Positions 26,227 through 35,156 of a stretch of 64,000 nt of DNA are shown in pieces (the stretch's first letter is position 1; each line of letters opens with the position of its first letter). Source of the stretch: Lactiplantibacillus nangangensis (GTDB taxonomy: Bacteria > Bacillota > Bacilli > Lactobacillales > Lactobacillaceae); contig NZ_BJDI01000006.1 of NCBI RefSeq assembly GCF_005405065.1, positions 57,699-121,698 on the forward strand, written 5' to 3'. Below the pieces are notes generated by a model, which saw nothing but the letters and a program-made list of their open reading frames with translations, did not search any database and was not told where the DNA came from. Made by a program: the position numbers and the translations under genes.

Positions 26227-27051
26227 TTAATGCCAAGTTTGCAAGTAGGCAGTGAGCTTGGCTTGAATCGGTTTTAAGGCAGGTTTGATTGAAGTTGGCG
26301 TTAACATGAAAAATTGGCGTTGATAGTTGGCGCTCAATTTTTCAACGGGGACTTCAGGGGCTAACACGTGTTTCGAAATGATTGTTTGGCCGATACCTTG
26401 CGCGAGCAAATCAGCGATGAGCTGGTTGCTGTGAATAATCATCGTTTGTGCTGGGCGGATGTTCTGCGCTTTGAGATAGGCGTTGGTATAGTGACGAACA
26501 CCAGAATTTGGTTCGCGCAAGAGCCAGAGCGGACTCGTTAACTGACCAGCATGCACAAGCTCATCTTGTCCGAAGGCTAGCCGGTCTAGATGATCGGTCA
26601 CTAATGGTTTTTCAACGAGGCCAAAGTCAAGATGATGCTGGGTCATTTGTGTCAGGATGTCAGCGGAATTGGCAAGCGTAATCTCAAACTTAAATTGGTC
26701 ACTCAGCGGCGCTAATTGGGCCAGTAAAGGGGGTAAGATTAAGCTGGCGGTTGTGTGGGAAGCCCCTAAACGACAAATTGTCGGGGTGATCGTGTTGGTC
26801 GCATGCACGGCAGCTTGCGTGGCCGCCCAAGTCTCTAGCAACTTTTGAGCTTGCTCATAGAGGAGCGTGCCACTCACAGTTGGCTGAATTTCTTGGCGAC
26901 CATTGCGTGTAAACAAGGTCGTTTCCAAGTCAGTTTCGAGCTGCTTGATTTGCGTTGAAACAGTCGGCTGAGAAATAAATAACTGTTCAGCGGCTTGTGA
27001 GAAGTTGCGGGTCTCATAGACGGTTTTAAAAGTTTTAAGTTGTTTTAACAT
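26227..27051 (-). CDS. LysR family transcriptional regulator (CysL/YeiE-like)
   Basis: The N-terminal helix-turn-helix is typical (MLKQLKTFKTVYETRNFSQAAEQLFISQPTVSTQIKQLE) and is followed by a periplasmic-binding-like effector domain. The length is slightly short (274 aa). It diverges from a YeiH-family exporter, the standard arrangement for CysL/YeiE-type regulators, so it probably controls that gene. The effector is unknown, perhaps a sulfur compound. Confidence 0.9.
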   Translation of the reverse strand: MLKQLKTFKTVYETRNFSQAAEQLFISQPTVSTQIKQLETDLETTLFTRNGRQEIQPTVSGTLLYEQAQKLLETWAATQAAVHATNTITPTICRLGASHTTASLILPPLLAQLAPLSDQFKFEITLANSADILTQMTQHHLDFGLVEKPLVTDHLDRLAFGQDELVHAGQLTSPLWLLREPNSGVRHYTNAYLKAQNIRPAQTMIIHSNQLIADLLAQGIGQTIISKHVLAPEVPVEKLSANYQRQFFMLTPTSIKPALKPIQAKLTAYLQTWH

Positions 27052-27157
27052 GTGGTCGCCTTTCGATTAATAATCTTAATAGTAACTATCATCATAATTT
27101 ATTTCTCAAATGATTACTAGCCCGGTATAATAAATTTTATCGAAAAGGCGAGGGAGT

Positions 27158-28174
27158 TTGAGAGATTTGAAAATAAAGATGATTTTACCTGGCTTGTTAA
27201 CGAGCATCGGCATTGCCGTTATCAGTCAGTTGTTGGCTCAACGGGTGCCAGCACTTGGGGCCGCGACGATTGCGATTTTGTTGGGGATTTTGTTAGGAAA
27301 TACGCTCCTACGACAACCGCAATTAGCTAAAGGAACCAAGTTTGCGGAAAGTAAATTATTGGAATATTCCGTCATGTTGCTCGGGGCAACGATGACGGTT
27401 CAAACGATTGGTCAAATTGGGGTCTGGGGTGTTGGGTTTATTTTGATTCAAATGACGGTCACAATCGTTGGGGCCATGTGGATTGGTCAACGGTTAGGCT
27501 TTAGTCAATCAATGCGGCTACTAATGGCCGGGGGCAATGCCGTCTGTGGGTCTTCCGCGATTGCGTCGATTGCGCCCGTGATTGAAGCTGATGAAGATGA
27601 TAAGGGGACGGTCATCACCTTGGTCAACTTAATGGGGACTGTTTTAATGTTGACGCTGCCTTGGCTCGGGATGAGCTTGTTTGGCAGTCAGACGATTTTA
27701 AAAGGGGCCCTGATTGGTGGGACGTTACAATCAGTCGGTCAAGTGGTGGCGGCTGCTAGTATGGTGAACCAAGCCACCGTACAGTTCGCAACGATTTTTA
27801 AAATTATGCGGATCATGATGTTAGTCGTGGTCGTACTTATTTTCGGTCGGCTGCATCAACGGACTTTAGAAAATGAGCTCGCTGAAGATGCCGTTGTGAG
27901 TGGCAATGGCAGTGGTCATTGGTTACCTTGGTATGTCGCTGGTTTTCTGATTCTGTGCGCCTTGAACAGTATCTTTAACTTGCCCGTGATTATCGGTGCG
28001 ACCGCACATACGATTAGCAGCTGGTTTGAAATCATCGCATTAGCCGCCATTGGCTTGCGGTTGAACTTGGTTAACTTCTTGAAGGCTGGTAAACGGTTAG
28101 CCTTGTATGGTTTAGGGGTCGGGACACTTCAAATCGTGACGGCTTTGATTCTGATTAATTTATTGTTGAAATAA
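27158..28174 (+). CDS. YeiH family putative sulfate exporter (UPF0324)
   Basis: About ten membrane segments and the family blocks [14 protein letters not shown] and [27 protein letters not shown] identify a YeiH/UPF0324 protein. The motif with Cys and Ser in the centre is conserved across the family. The start is a TTG after GAGGGAG; TTG at 27167 and ATG at 27179 are alternatives. A TATAAT box sits at 27126-27131. The family name sulfate exporter is by association, not proof. Confidence 0.9.
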   Translation: MRDLKIKMILPGLLTSIGIAVISQLLAQRVPALGAATIAILLGILLGNTLLRQPQLAKGTKFAESKLLEYSVMLLGATMTVQTIGQIGVWGVGFILIQMTVTIVGAMWIGQRLGFSQSMRLLMAGGNAVCGSSAIASIAPVIEADEDDKGTVITLVNLMGTVLMLTLPWLGMSLFGSQTILKGALIGGTLQSVGQVVAAASMVNQATVQFATIFKIMRIMMLVVVVLIFGRLHQRTLENELAEDAVVSGNGSGHWLPWYVAGFLILCALNSIFNLPVIIGATAHTISSWFEIIALAAIGLRLNLVNFLKAGKRLALYGLGVGTLQIVTALILINLLLK

Positions 28175-28178
28175 GATC

Positions 28179-28217
28179 AAAAAACGGCAACCTGCATAAT
28201 GGGCTGCCGTTTTTTGG
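28179..28217. terminator. Bidirectional terminator
   Basis: AAAAAACGGCAACC pairs with GGCTGCCGTTTTTT across nine bases, between converging genes. Confidence 0.9.
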
Positions 28218-28219
28218 TC

Positions 28220-28714
28220 CTATTTTGTAATCGTGTGCCAAGTAGTCGGGTATTGGAACGTATAGTGCCGACTGGCAAACTGATGGTTGTCTTTACCTAA
28301 GTTAAAACAGACTTTGGCCAGATGATTGCGATAAGCCCAATGGGTCGTGGTGATTTTGACCTGTGCGGACTGACTCGTTTTCAGGGTAGTCGTTGTTGAT
28401 TGAGTCGATGTCTTTTGGATCTTCTCAGGTTGATCGGCCGTCCGATACACAATAACCCGTTCGCTACCAGTGCCGAGGCGCTTAATTCCTAAGGCGCGCT
28501 GTTTAGACTGGAGTGGGGCTAATTTTTGCACGCGCGTGGCACTGACTTGGCGCATTCCCCAGTGGTAATTGTCGTTTAAAATGAGCGCAATCAAACTGCC
28601 AGCAATCACGATAAAACTGGCGGCAATCCACAGGGTTCGTTTAAAACTGGCGGGACTAAAAATCATAAAGCCCGCGTAGACAAAAGTCGCTAAAATTAAT
28701 AAACCGATGATCAT
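28220..28714 (-). CDS. DUF4811 domain protein
   Basis: Two N-terminal membrane segments (about residues 2-18 and 29-46) are followed by a soluble domain of about 110 residues. This size and the position directly after a drug-efflux MFS gene fit DUF4811 of lactobacilli. The start overlaps the MFS stop by four bases, so the two are coupled. The role is unknown, possibly an accessory to the transporter. Confidence 0.8.
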   Translation of the reverse strand: MIIGLLILATFVYAGFMIFSPASFKRTLWIAASFIVIAGSLIALILNDNYHWGMRQVSATRVQKLAPLQSKQRALGIKRLGTGSERVIVYRTADQPEKIQKTSTQSTTTTLKTSQSAQVKITTTHWAYRNHLAKVCFNLGKDNHQFASRHYTFQYPTTWHTITK

Positions 28715-30192
28715 TTGGCCGCCTCCTTAGCTGCGGTTACGGAGTGGTGTGACTTCAAGAAGAACGTCAAACCGAAACCAAAGGCACAGAAAATTAAAGA
28801 AACGACGAAAGCCATGTGGTAACCACTCAGCGTTGCATTGGTCGCTGCCGTTTGATATTTCAAAGGGGAATGCGTCAATAAACTGTGACCAGGCATCTGC
28901 CACTTGGCGACACTCGAGTACACACTGATTAGGACGGCTGTTCCCATTGAGGCAGCAACTTGACGTAAGGTGTTGTTAGCCGCTGTCCCATGTGAAATGA
29001 GATTGAATGGCAAGGCGTTGATCCCAGTCGTGGTAACGGGCATCGTGACCATTGTGAGGCCAAACATTCGAATCGCATAAACAACAATAATCCACAAGAT
29101 CGGCGTCGTGGCGCTAATGGATAGGAAGAAGGCTGTTCCGAGCGTCAAAAGTAACATCCCAGTCATCGCTAGGCGACGTGCACCGATGTGGTCAAAAATT
29201 CGACCAGTAATCGGACTCATAATTCCCATCATGATGGCACCGGGCAAAAGAATTAGTCCCGAATCCATGGCAGAGCGTCCGAGGACCGTTTGAATGTACA
29301 TTGGTAAAATCATTTCGACCCCCATCATCGCCATATAAGCGAGGGCCGTTAAAATAGCAGATAACGTAAAGGCGGGAATTTTGAAGACCCGTAATTCCAA
29401 TAAAGGCTGATCCATGTGAAGTTGACGGTGGACAAATAACCCAATGAAAATTACACCGACGATTAAAGTCGCTAAGACCACGGGGTCACCCCAACCGGCA
29501 TCGCCGACGGATGAGAAACCGTATAACATACTCCCAAAACCAATGGTGGAGATTAAGACGGACCACCAGTCGATCGGTTGTTTAGAAGTTGGGAGCACCT
29601 TGCGTAACGTAAATAACGAAATAATAATCACTAGCCAGTTGATTGGCATGATAAAGAGGAACAACGCACGCCAATTGTAATTGTCAATGATCCAACCAGA
29701 TAACGTTGGCCCAATGGCGGGGGCGAGTCCAATGACGATCCCCGCGGTCCCCATAGCAGATCCCCGTTTTTCTGGGGGATAGACAGAAGACATAATCGTT
29801 TGGAAGACGGGCGCTGAAATCCCGACCCCCATCGCCTGAATCATTCGCGCAACGAGTAACATTTGAAAGTTGACGGCGAAGTAGGCGAGAATCGTGCCAA
29901 GGCCAAAAATGACCATGGCCGCTAAATACAAAATCTTAGAGTTAATCCGAGTTAGCATCCAAGCACTAACGGGAATCATGATTCCCATGATCAGCATGAA
30001 GCCAGTGGTCAACCACTGAACGGCATTCGCTGAAATATGAAAGTAAGCCATCAACGTTGGAAACGCTGTGGTAAGAAGTGTCTGGGTGACAAACGTACTA
30101 AAAGTCCCAACCAGTAAGGTCAGGACTAGCCAAGTACGGTGATATGGTTTGCCATCGGCATCGAGTGGTAAAGCCGAAGTTTGGGTTGGCAT
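28711..30192 (-). CDS. MFS drug efflux transporter, DHA2 (14-segment) family
   Basis: The protein (493 aa) has about 14 membrane segments and DHA2 motifs: LTTAFPTLMAYFHIS, WLTTGFMLIMGIMIPVSAWM and GIGISAP-like RMIQAMGVGISAPVFQTIMSSVYPPEKRGSAMG (motif C region following). It exports drugs or other hydrophobic compounds using the proton gradient. It heads a two-gene operon with DUF4811. No regulator is adjacent. Confidence 0.92.
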   Translation of the reverse strand: MPTQTSALPLDADGKPYHRTWLVLTLLVGTFSTFVTQTLLTTAFPTLMAYFHISANAVQWLTTGFMLIMGIMIPVSAWMLTRINSKILYLAAMVIFGLGTILAYFAVNFQMLLVARMIQAMGVGISAPVFQTIMSSVYPPEKRGSAMGTAGIVIGLAPAIGPTLSGWIIDNYNWRALFLFIMPINWLVIIISLFTLRKVLPTSKQPIDWWSVLISTIGFGSMLYGFSSVGDAGWGDPVVLATLIVGVIFIGLFVHRQLHMDQPLLELRVFKIPAFTLSAILTALAYMAMMGVEMILPMYIQTVLGRSAMDSGLILLPGAIMMGIMSPITGRIFDHIGARRLAMTGMLLLTLGTAFFLSISATTPILWIIVVYAIRMFGLTMVTMPVTTTGINALPFNLISHGTAANNTLRQVAASMGTAVLISVYSSVAKWQMPGHSLLTHSPLKYQTAATNATLSGYHMAFVVSLIFCAFGFGLTFFLKSHHSVTAAKEAAK

Positions 30193-30384
30193 GCTTGAAA
30201 CAGTCCTTTCTGAGTCGTGTTTAGTTTACAAGATTTATTAAATCACATAACTAACAAGTATAGCACTCCACCTAGACCAATTCTAATAACTCGTTCTTGG
30301 TTCAGAGTAATTGTAGCCCGCTAATGGCCAATCAAGCGTGGCAAAGCACTGCGCTAAAATTAAAAGGCAGATCAAAGTTTAAAG

Positions 30385-30677
30385 TTAAAAAGTACTGGAC
30401 TATTCCGCAATCCTTCCTAGTCAGCCTATGAAGGATAGTTGATAGTTTTCGCTTCCGGTTGTTGTTGAGTACATGCGGCCGAGGGACCGGGTCAAGCCTG
30501 AGAAACGTCTTGCTCCTCGCCCGGAAGCCTTGCTTAAACCGCAAGTCTCCCAGCCGGTCCGTGGTGTAAGACCGGAAAAACACCGGTCAAACGCCACCCA
30601 CACGGCCGATGCCATCAACAACAACCTACAGCTAATCAACTGCATTGAATGATTAGTCAATTGTTCAAATTTAGTGG
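30385..30677 (+). repeat. Structured element C, copy 1 (about 290 bases)
   Basis: The core stem GGTTGTTGTTGA (30457-30468) pairs with TCAACAACAACC (30615-30626), and outside it AGTTGAT pairs with ATCAACT. Inner parts include CCGGG/CCCGG, GACCGG/CCGGTC and a GTGGTG/CGCCAC pair. It aligns over its whole length with the copy at 43382 in the same orientation. No gene is convincing inside it. Confidence 0.78.
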
Positions 30678-30865
30678 CAGAGAGTAACTGCGCCTCGCTA
30701 TTGTCTTTATAACTATATTCATCAACCCCATTACCCTACGACTATAGTTGCCTACCAATTTAATCTATATCAGCAAAAAGGTTGTTTCCGACACCAATTC
30801 CCCTGATAATAAGGGAAAAGGATCTAGAGACGAATTGGATTATGATGACCTAACAGAACAGAATT

Positions 30866-31060
30866 TGGCTACGTTGTTTCCTCGTGGGCATCACATTAGC
30901 ACCAGCTATCACATGCTACTTCGGCCTTCATCAGCATTTTTTCAATAGTGTCGTCCTAAACAGCATTGCCTTTTTGGCCTATTCCAGTAGTATGCTAGTC
31001 ACACATTTTTCTCTCAGCATAGCTATCCTAATCATCGTTAACGTTGGCTTTGCTGGCTAA
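30866..31060 (+). pseudogene. Possible remnant of a membrane-protein gene
   Basis: An open frame without a start encodes two or three hydrophobic stretches (FLVGITLAPAITCYFG and FLAYSSSMLVTHFSLSIAIL) and stops at 31058. Upstream the frame is closed by a stop, so it looks like a decayed transporter fragment. The family is uncertain. The gap 30193-31138 otherwise holds element C copy 1. Confidence 0.3.
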
Positions 31061-31110
31061 TTTACCATTTTCAAAAGGCAAAACATAATTGAGTAAAAAG
31101 AGGTGACAGA

Positions 31111-31130
31111 TGGTAGCGTGTGCGTTACCA
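31111..31130. promoter_or_regulatory. Inverted repeat just upstream of the toxin gene, candidate HigA operator
   Basis: TGGTAGCG and CGTTACCA form an imperfect dyad around TGTG, eight bases before the toxin ATG. Antitoxins of this type repress their own operon through such sites. Confidence 0.5.
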
Positions 31131-31138
31131 TACTTTAA

Positions 31139-31498
31139 ATGGAACCAATACAATTTGATTTTTTTGATAAAGCTGAATTCACAGCATTCTTAGATAGCCT
31201 GCCGATTAAAGATGCTGCGAAGCTCTTAGCAGTTCTTGATGAAGTTAAAGTTCGAGGACTATTGTCTGCCGAAAAACGCCAATTAGTAAAAAAATTAGAA
31301 GCTAATTTATATGAAATTCGCTCTAAGTTTTCCAACAATATTCAACGAGCAATCTATTTCCGGGTCGAAGGATCTCATTATGTCATCACTCATGGCTTCA
31401 CCAAAAAACAACAAAAAACGCCTCAAAAGGAAATTAAGCACGCAAAACAAATTCGCGCAGTATATCAGAGAAGGAGAGATAGTAATGGACGATGTTGA
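31139..31498 (+). CDS. RelE/HigB-type toxin
   Basis: The protein (119 aa) has the Gp49-like/RelE core: VRGLLSAEKRQLVKKLEANLYEIRSKFSNNIQRAIYF, then HYVITHGFTKKQQKTPQKEIKHAKQI. Such toxins cut mRNA on the ribosome. The ATG has no clear ribosome site of its own; instead GAGGTGACAG serves a short frame at 31110-31193 that overlaps the toxin start. The antitoxin gene overlaps its 3' end by 14 bases. Toxin-first order matches the HigBA arrangement. Confidence 0.88.
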   Translation: MEPIQFDFFDKAEFTAFLDSLPIKDAAKLLAVLDEVKVRGLLSAEKRQLVKKLEANLYEIRSKFSNNIQRAIYFRVEGSHYVITHGFTKKQQKTPQKEIKHAKQIRAVYQRRRDSNGRC

Positions 31499-31760
31499 AA
31501 AATACTTGCATACACGCAGTCAAGAAGATTCTGCATTTGACAGTGAATATACACAAGCCAAACTCAATCAGCAATTAGGATATGCAGTTTGGCAATTACG
31601 CACCGATATGCAGCTATCGGTTAAGGATTTTGCTACCGTAATTGGTCAATCAGAACAGGATGTTACCGCCATGGAAGATGGTAGCAAAGAACTGACAGTC
31701 AAAGAGCTATCTGATATTGCTGAGAAGACTGATAAAAAAATCAATTTTCAATTTTCGTAA
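31485..31760 (+). CDS. HigA-type antitoxin with helix-turn-helix
   Basis: The 91-residue protein ends with an XRE-like helix-turn-helix (LSVKDFATVIGQSEQDVTAMEDGSKELTVKELSDIAEKT). It should bind the toxin through its N-terminus and repress the operon. AAGGAGAGA before the ATG at 31485 is a much better ribosome site than the toxin has, so the antitoxin should be made in excess. Confidence 0.88.
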   Translation: MDDVEKYLHTRSQEDSAFDSEYTQAKLNQQLGYAVWQLRTDMQLSVKDFATVIGQSEQDVTAMEDGSKELTVKELSDIAEKTDKKINFQFS

Positions 31761-31917
31761 AATTAGGAGAATAGTGTCTTAGATTGGCATTGAAACATTC
31801 AGGCCTAAAGTATCCGTTGTTGATAATCAATCTATTTTGCAAACAAATCATGAGTTGAGCTAACAACGTTTCATGTCCCAGCAAACGACGCTATCGTTTG
31901 CCACTCGCCTAGAAAAG

Positions 31918-31985
31918 TTGAAACAGACTAAAATTAGCTCCGTAAGATCAAACGGTCTTACGGAGCTAATTTTAGTCTGTTTCAA
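31918..31985. repeat. Perfect 30-base inverted repeat
   Basis: The arms 31918-31947 and 31956-31985 are exactly complementary, with an eight-base loop (TCAAACGG). Each arm begins TTGAAACAGACTAAAATTAG. There is no T run on either side, so it is not a plain terminator. A smaller hairpin (GCAAACGA/TCGTTTGC) lies at 31881-31901. It separates the toxin-antitoxin pair from the converging AEC gene. Confidence 0.9.
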
Positions 31986-32005
31986 TACCCTTGTCATTCA
32001 CGTTC

Positions 32006-32932
32006 TTAATGCAAGCTAGCGAGTGCGAAGACCAATGGAATGGTCACGACACTTAAAATGGTTGAAATACTCATTAACGCTACGGCTGGTCCGGGATTGC
32101 CGTGTACCTTTAGCGTGAAAAGAACGACGATACCGGCGACCGGGCAAGCGGCCATTAACACGGTGGTATACAGTGGTATTCCCGTGATACCCATCAATTG
32201 CAAAACCACAATGGCGAGGTAGGGAAAAATAAGATTCCGTAATAAGAGCACCCACCACAGTCGTTTGTCTAAAGTTTCCCGGTTGAGTTTTACATCAGCC
32301 AAACTATTTCCAATCACGATCATGGACAGTGGCGTGTTGATGGCACTCACGTATGTAACGGCGCTGTTGGCGATTGTCGGCAGCTTGAACGACGTGATAA
32401 ATAAAATCAAACCAGCAATGATGGCAATAATATTCGGATTCAAGACGATTTGTTTGAAATTATCACGACGACTGCCTTGTTTACCCGTAAATAAGGTAAT
32501 CCCATGCGTCCAGCTGAAAATATTGAAAGCCGCTAAGGAAGCGACCGCGTAGAAGACTCCGGTAGCGCCAAATAGGGAACTCGTCAATGGGATCCCCATA
32601 AACCCAGCATTCGAATAGACTGAGCCGTACCGCATAATGCGACGGAGGTTAACATCTGACACGTGCTTAAAAGCCAGCTGCGTGATGAGAATCATGACCG
32701 CATAAATTACGACGATTGCCATGATGACACGGCCGAGCATTTGCAACCGGTTAGCTGAAAAAGTTTGTTCAAAGGCTTTGATAATCAGGCAAGGTGAGAC
32801 GACGTACAACAAAATATTAGTTAGATCAGTTGAGGTCTGGGCATGCATGAATCCCAGCTTGTTGATCATTAAGCCGACCAACATCAAAATAAACATTAAG
32901 ATGATTTGACTGGTCAATTGCGTTAGATTCAT
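32006..32932 (-). CDS. AEC family transporter (auxin efflux carrier/malate permease type)
   Basis: About ten membrane segments in 308 residues, with the family features MLVGLMINKLGF at the N-terminus and NTPLSMIVIGNSLAD in the middle. AEC proteins move malate, other organic acids or small metabolites. A single-gene unit; no malolactic or citrate genes are nearby, so the substrate stays open. Confidence 0.9.
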   Translation of the reverse strand: MNLTQLTSQIILMFILMLVGLMINKLGFMHAQTSTDLTNILLYVVSPCLIIKAFEQTFSANRLQMLGRVIMAIVVIYAVMILITQLAFKHVSDVNLRRIMRYGSVYSNAGFMGIPLTSSLFGATGVFYAVASLAAFNIFSWTHGITLFTGKQGSRRDNFKQIVLNPNIIAIIAGLILFITSFKLPTIANSAVTYVSAINTPLSMIVIGNSLADVKLNRETLDKRLWWVLLLRNLIFPYLAIVVLQLMGITGIPLYTTVLMAACPVAGIVVLFTLKVHGNPGPAVALMSISTILSVVTIPLVFALASLH

Positions 32933-33041
32933 ATCATCAGTCCCATCATTAGAATTAATCGGTGCTACAGCTATTATTAGGTTAGAACTGAAACAATGTC
33001 AACGCGTTTTCAAAATGTAATCGTTTTAATGATGATGGGCT

Positions 33042-33722
33042 TTAAGCCGGATGATGATTGGCGGTTGGCACATCGACATGATGTTTAAGCTGTGGGAAGA
33101 CGTGGGTGTCGGACCAACCCATAATAGCGCCCTGTGCGACTAATGCAAAGACGGTGCCAATCCCGATAGCACGCAGTTGTCCGGTGATGAGAAATGCCAC
33201 GACCGTGATCGTCAGTGGTGGCAAGTAGCTCGTCCATTGAGCGATAATTGCGGAGCCATGCAAAAAGCGAAAACGTAAAATATAAGACAAATCATCGTTC
33301 GGATGCTGAATCAGATTGCAGCGTTGATAGATGGAAACGGCCGCCGCAACACCTAATAATCCGAGTAAGTTGACGATGAGACGGATGGCGAGGGGCAATG
33401 TTGGTACGCCGACCCACTGCCAAAAGACGCCGATAAATTGAACTAAGTAACTGAATGGCAAGATGTAGAGCAGGTTAGAGATGAAACGGCGCCGGTCAAA
33501 ATGGCCCAGCATGAGCTGATTTAAAATCGTGACGGCAATGCCATAGAGTAGTAGTGTCGTGCCAAGTGGAATGTGAATCCAGTTAGCTAAATTGACACTG
33601 GACCCCGTCCAAACGGCACTGCCAAGATTCGTTGAAATGGTCAGCGCGTTGGCCGCGGAATTCAAAAAGATCGAGAAAATAAGAAACCAGAAACGTTGGT
33701 GAAAATCAGCAATGTGCGTCAC
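33042..33722 (-). CDS. YczE/YitT-like integral membrane protein
   Basis: Five or six membrane segments and the block NSAANALTISTNLGSAVWTGSSVNLAN match the YczE/YyaS-like family of uncharacterised membrane proteins. I prefer the GTG at 33722 because GAAAGGAC (33731-33738) precedes it and a TATAAT (33760-33765, minus strand) lies just upstream. An earlier in-frame ATG at 33794 lies before that box. Function unknown. Confidence 0.75.
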   Translation of the reverse strand: MTHIADFHQRFWFLIFSIFLNSAANALTISTNLGSAVWTGSSVNLANWIHIPLGTTLLLYGIAVTILNQLMLGHFDRRRFISNLLYILPFSYLVQFIGVFWQWVGVPTLPLAIRLIVNLLGLLGVAAAVSIYQRCNLIQHPNDDLSYILRFRFLHGSAIIAQWTSYLPPLTITVVAFLITGQLRAIGIGTVFALVAQGAIMGWSDTHVFPQLKHHVDVPTANHHPA

Positions 33723-33861
33723 AAACAATCGTCCTTTCAGATGAAAACTCAATAAGGTCATTATACCGGTTTTTATGGTCGATGTTTGTGTCATAGGGTC
33801 AATTTTAAATGACCGTTGAAAGTTGTGGTATCGCTTACTGTCGAGTGCTATGAAAATATGC

Positions 33862-33961
33862 TATACTTGTTTCACAGTTAAATACATTCGGTTGAAGGAC
33901 ACTTCAAGAATTCGGACTGCTTTTGGGTTGGGCAGTTGATTTCTTGATGTGCCCTTTTTTT
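33862..33961 (+). promoter_or_regulatory. Promoter and possible attenuator leader of the antiporter gene
   Basis: An extended -10 (TGCTATACT, ending 33867) starts a leader of about 100 bases. GGGCA (33930-33934) pairs with TGCCC (33950-33954) followed by seven T residues, forming an intrinsic terminator right before the AGGAGG site. ACTGC (33916-33920) can instead pair with GCAGT (33932-33936), which overlaps the terminator arm. The two pairings exclude each other. Confidence 0.55.
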
Positions 33962-33971
33962 AGGAGGACAT

Positions 33972-35156
33972 ATGGGCTATATTGGCACTTTAAGCTTGAT
34001 TTTGATTGTGACCGCGCTGGCGGGGCATCTCAGTGTTCGGATGGGATTGCCCGCAGTGATCGGTCAATTACTTAGTGGGGTTATCTTGGGACCAGCGTTA
34101 CTTGGCTGGGTTTCGGCCACAGCGTTTATCAAGGACTTTGCAGAACTCGGCGTGATTATTTTGATGTTCATGGCCGGTTTGGAAAGTGATTTGCAATTAT
34201 TGAAAAAGTATTGGAAACCCAGTTTGTTAGTGGCTGTACTGGGGGTTATTTTGCCAGTTGGTGTGATCGATTGGTGTAGCCAACTTTTCCATTTAGGCAA
34301 TGTTGAAAGTCTATTTTTAGGGGTCACTTTTGCGGCCACTTCGGTCTCGATTTCTGTCGCGGTTTTAAAGGAATTGAATGCCCTCGACGGCAAAGAAGGA
34401 ACGACGATTTTGGGCGCGGCTGTCGTTGATGATGTGTTGGCTGTCTTGATTTTGAGTTTGATGGTCAGCTTGTTTGGCAGCGAAGTTGGCGCGAGTTCGG
34501 GGCAATCGACGAACCTAGGTCTGACTTTGGCCATTCAAGCCGTCTTTTTCGTGAGTCTCTTTGTCGTGGTCAAGTGGCTCGTGCCGCTGTTGATGCGAAT
34601 TGGGGACGCGTTGCTCGTGCCGACCTCGGTGACGTTGATGTCATTAGTCATCTGTTTTGGGTTGGCTTATTTGGCGGACTTTATTGGGCTCAGTGCCGTA
34701 ATCGGGGCGTTCTTTGCCGGTATCGCGGTTGGTCAAACGGATTATCACGATGTCATTGATCGGCATATTCAACCGATTGGGAATGCGGTCTTTATTCCTG
34801 TGTTCTTTGTGAGCATCGGTTTAAACATGTCGTTTAAAGGGTTCCTGAATGATTTCTGGTTCATTGTGGTGATCACAGTGGCCGCCATTGCGACTAAGTT
34901 ATTAGGCGCTGGGATTGGTGCCAAAATTGCGGGCTTCAGTTGGACTAGTGGTTACGAAATTGGTGCGGGCATGGTCTCACGGGGTGAGATGGCCCTCATT
35001 ATTGCGCAGATTGGTTATCAAGGAAAGCTCCTGTCGGCGGATCGCTATTCCGCGGTTATCACGGCGATTATTTTGACGACGCTGATTGCGCCATTGTTGC
35101 TACGACAGTCGATTCATCATCAAGAAAAGCTGGAGGTTACTAATCATGACCATTAA
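33972..35156 (+). CDS. Cation:proton antiporter, CPA2 (Kef/NapA) family
   Basis: The 394-residue protein has about 12 membrane segments and CPA2 motifs: GLPAVIGQLLSGVILGPALLG, FMAGLESDLQLLKKYWKPS and GAAVVDDVLAVLIL, the last with the paired aspartates of the ion site. It resembles NapA-type Na+/H+ exchangers and lacks a C-terminal TrkA-N domain. It would expel Na+ or K+ in exchange for protons. It is coupled by an 11-base overlap to a GNAT gene. Confidence 0.92.
   Translation: MGYIGTLSLILIVTALAGHLSVRMGLPAVIGQLLSGVILGPALLGWVSATAFIKDFAELGVIILMFMAGLESDLQLLKKYWKPSLLVAVLGVILPVGVIDWCSQLFHLGNVESLFLGVTFAATSVSISVAVLKELNALDGKEGTTILGAAVVDDVLAVLILSLMVSLFGSEVGASSGQSTNLGLTLAIQAVFFVSLFVVVKWLVPLLMRIGDALLVPTSVTLMSLVICFGLAYLADFIGLSAVIGAFFAGIAVGQTDYHDVIDRHIQPIGNAVFIPVFFVSIGLNMSFKGFLNDFWFIVVITVAAIATKLLGAGIGAKIAGFSWTSGYEIGAGMVSRGEMALIIAQIGYQGKLLSADRYSAVITAIILTTLIAPLLLRQSIHHQEKLEVTNHDH

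Noticed and set aside
30421..30660. Open frames inside element C copy 1
   Set aside because: Frames on the minus strand follow the GC-rich repeat and recur in the other copies only by shared sequence; there is no start context.
30748..30948. A 66-codon open frame upstream of the toxin
   Set aside because: No ribosome site and a hydrophilic, unrecognisable product; the overlapping frame with hydrophobic segments looks like a decayed gene instead.
31918..31985. Simple Rho-independent terminator
   Set aside because: No T run follows the hairpin on either strand, and the stem is far longer than needed.
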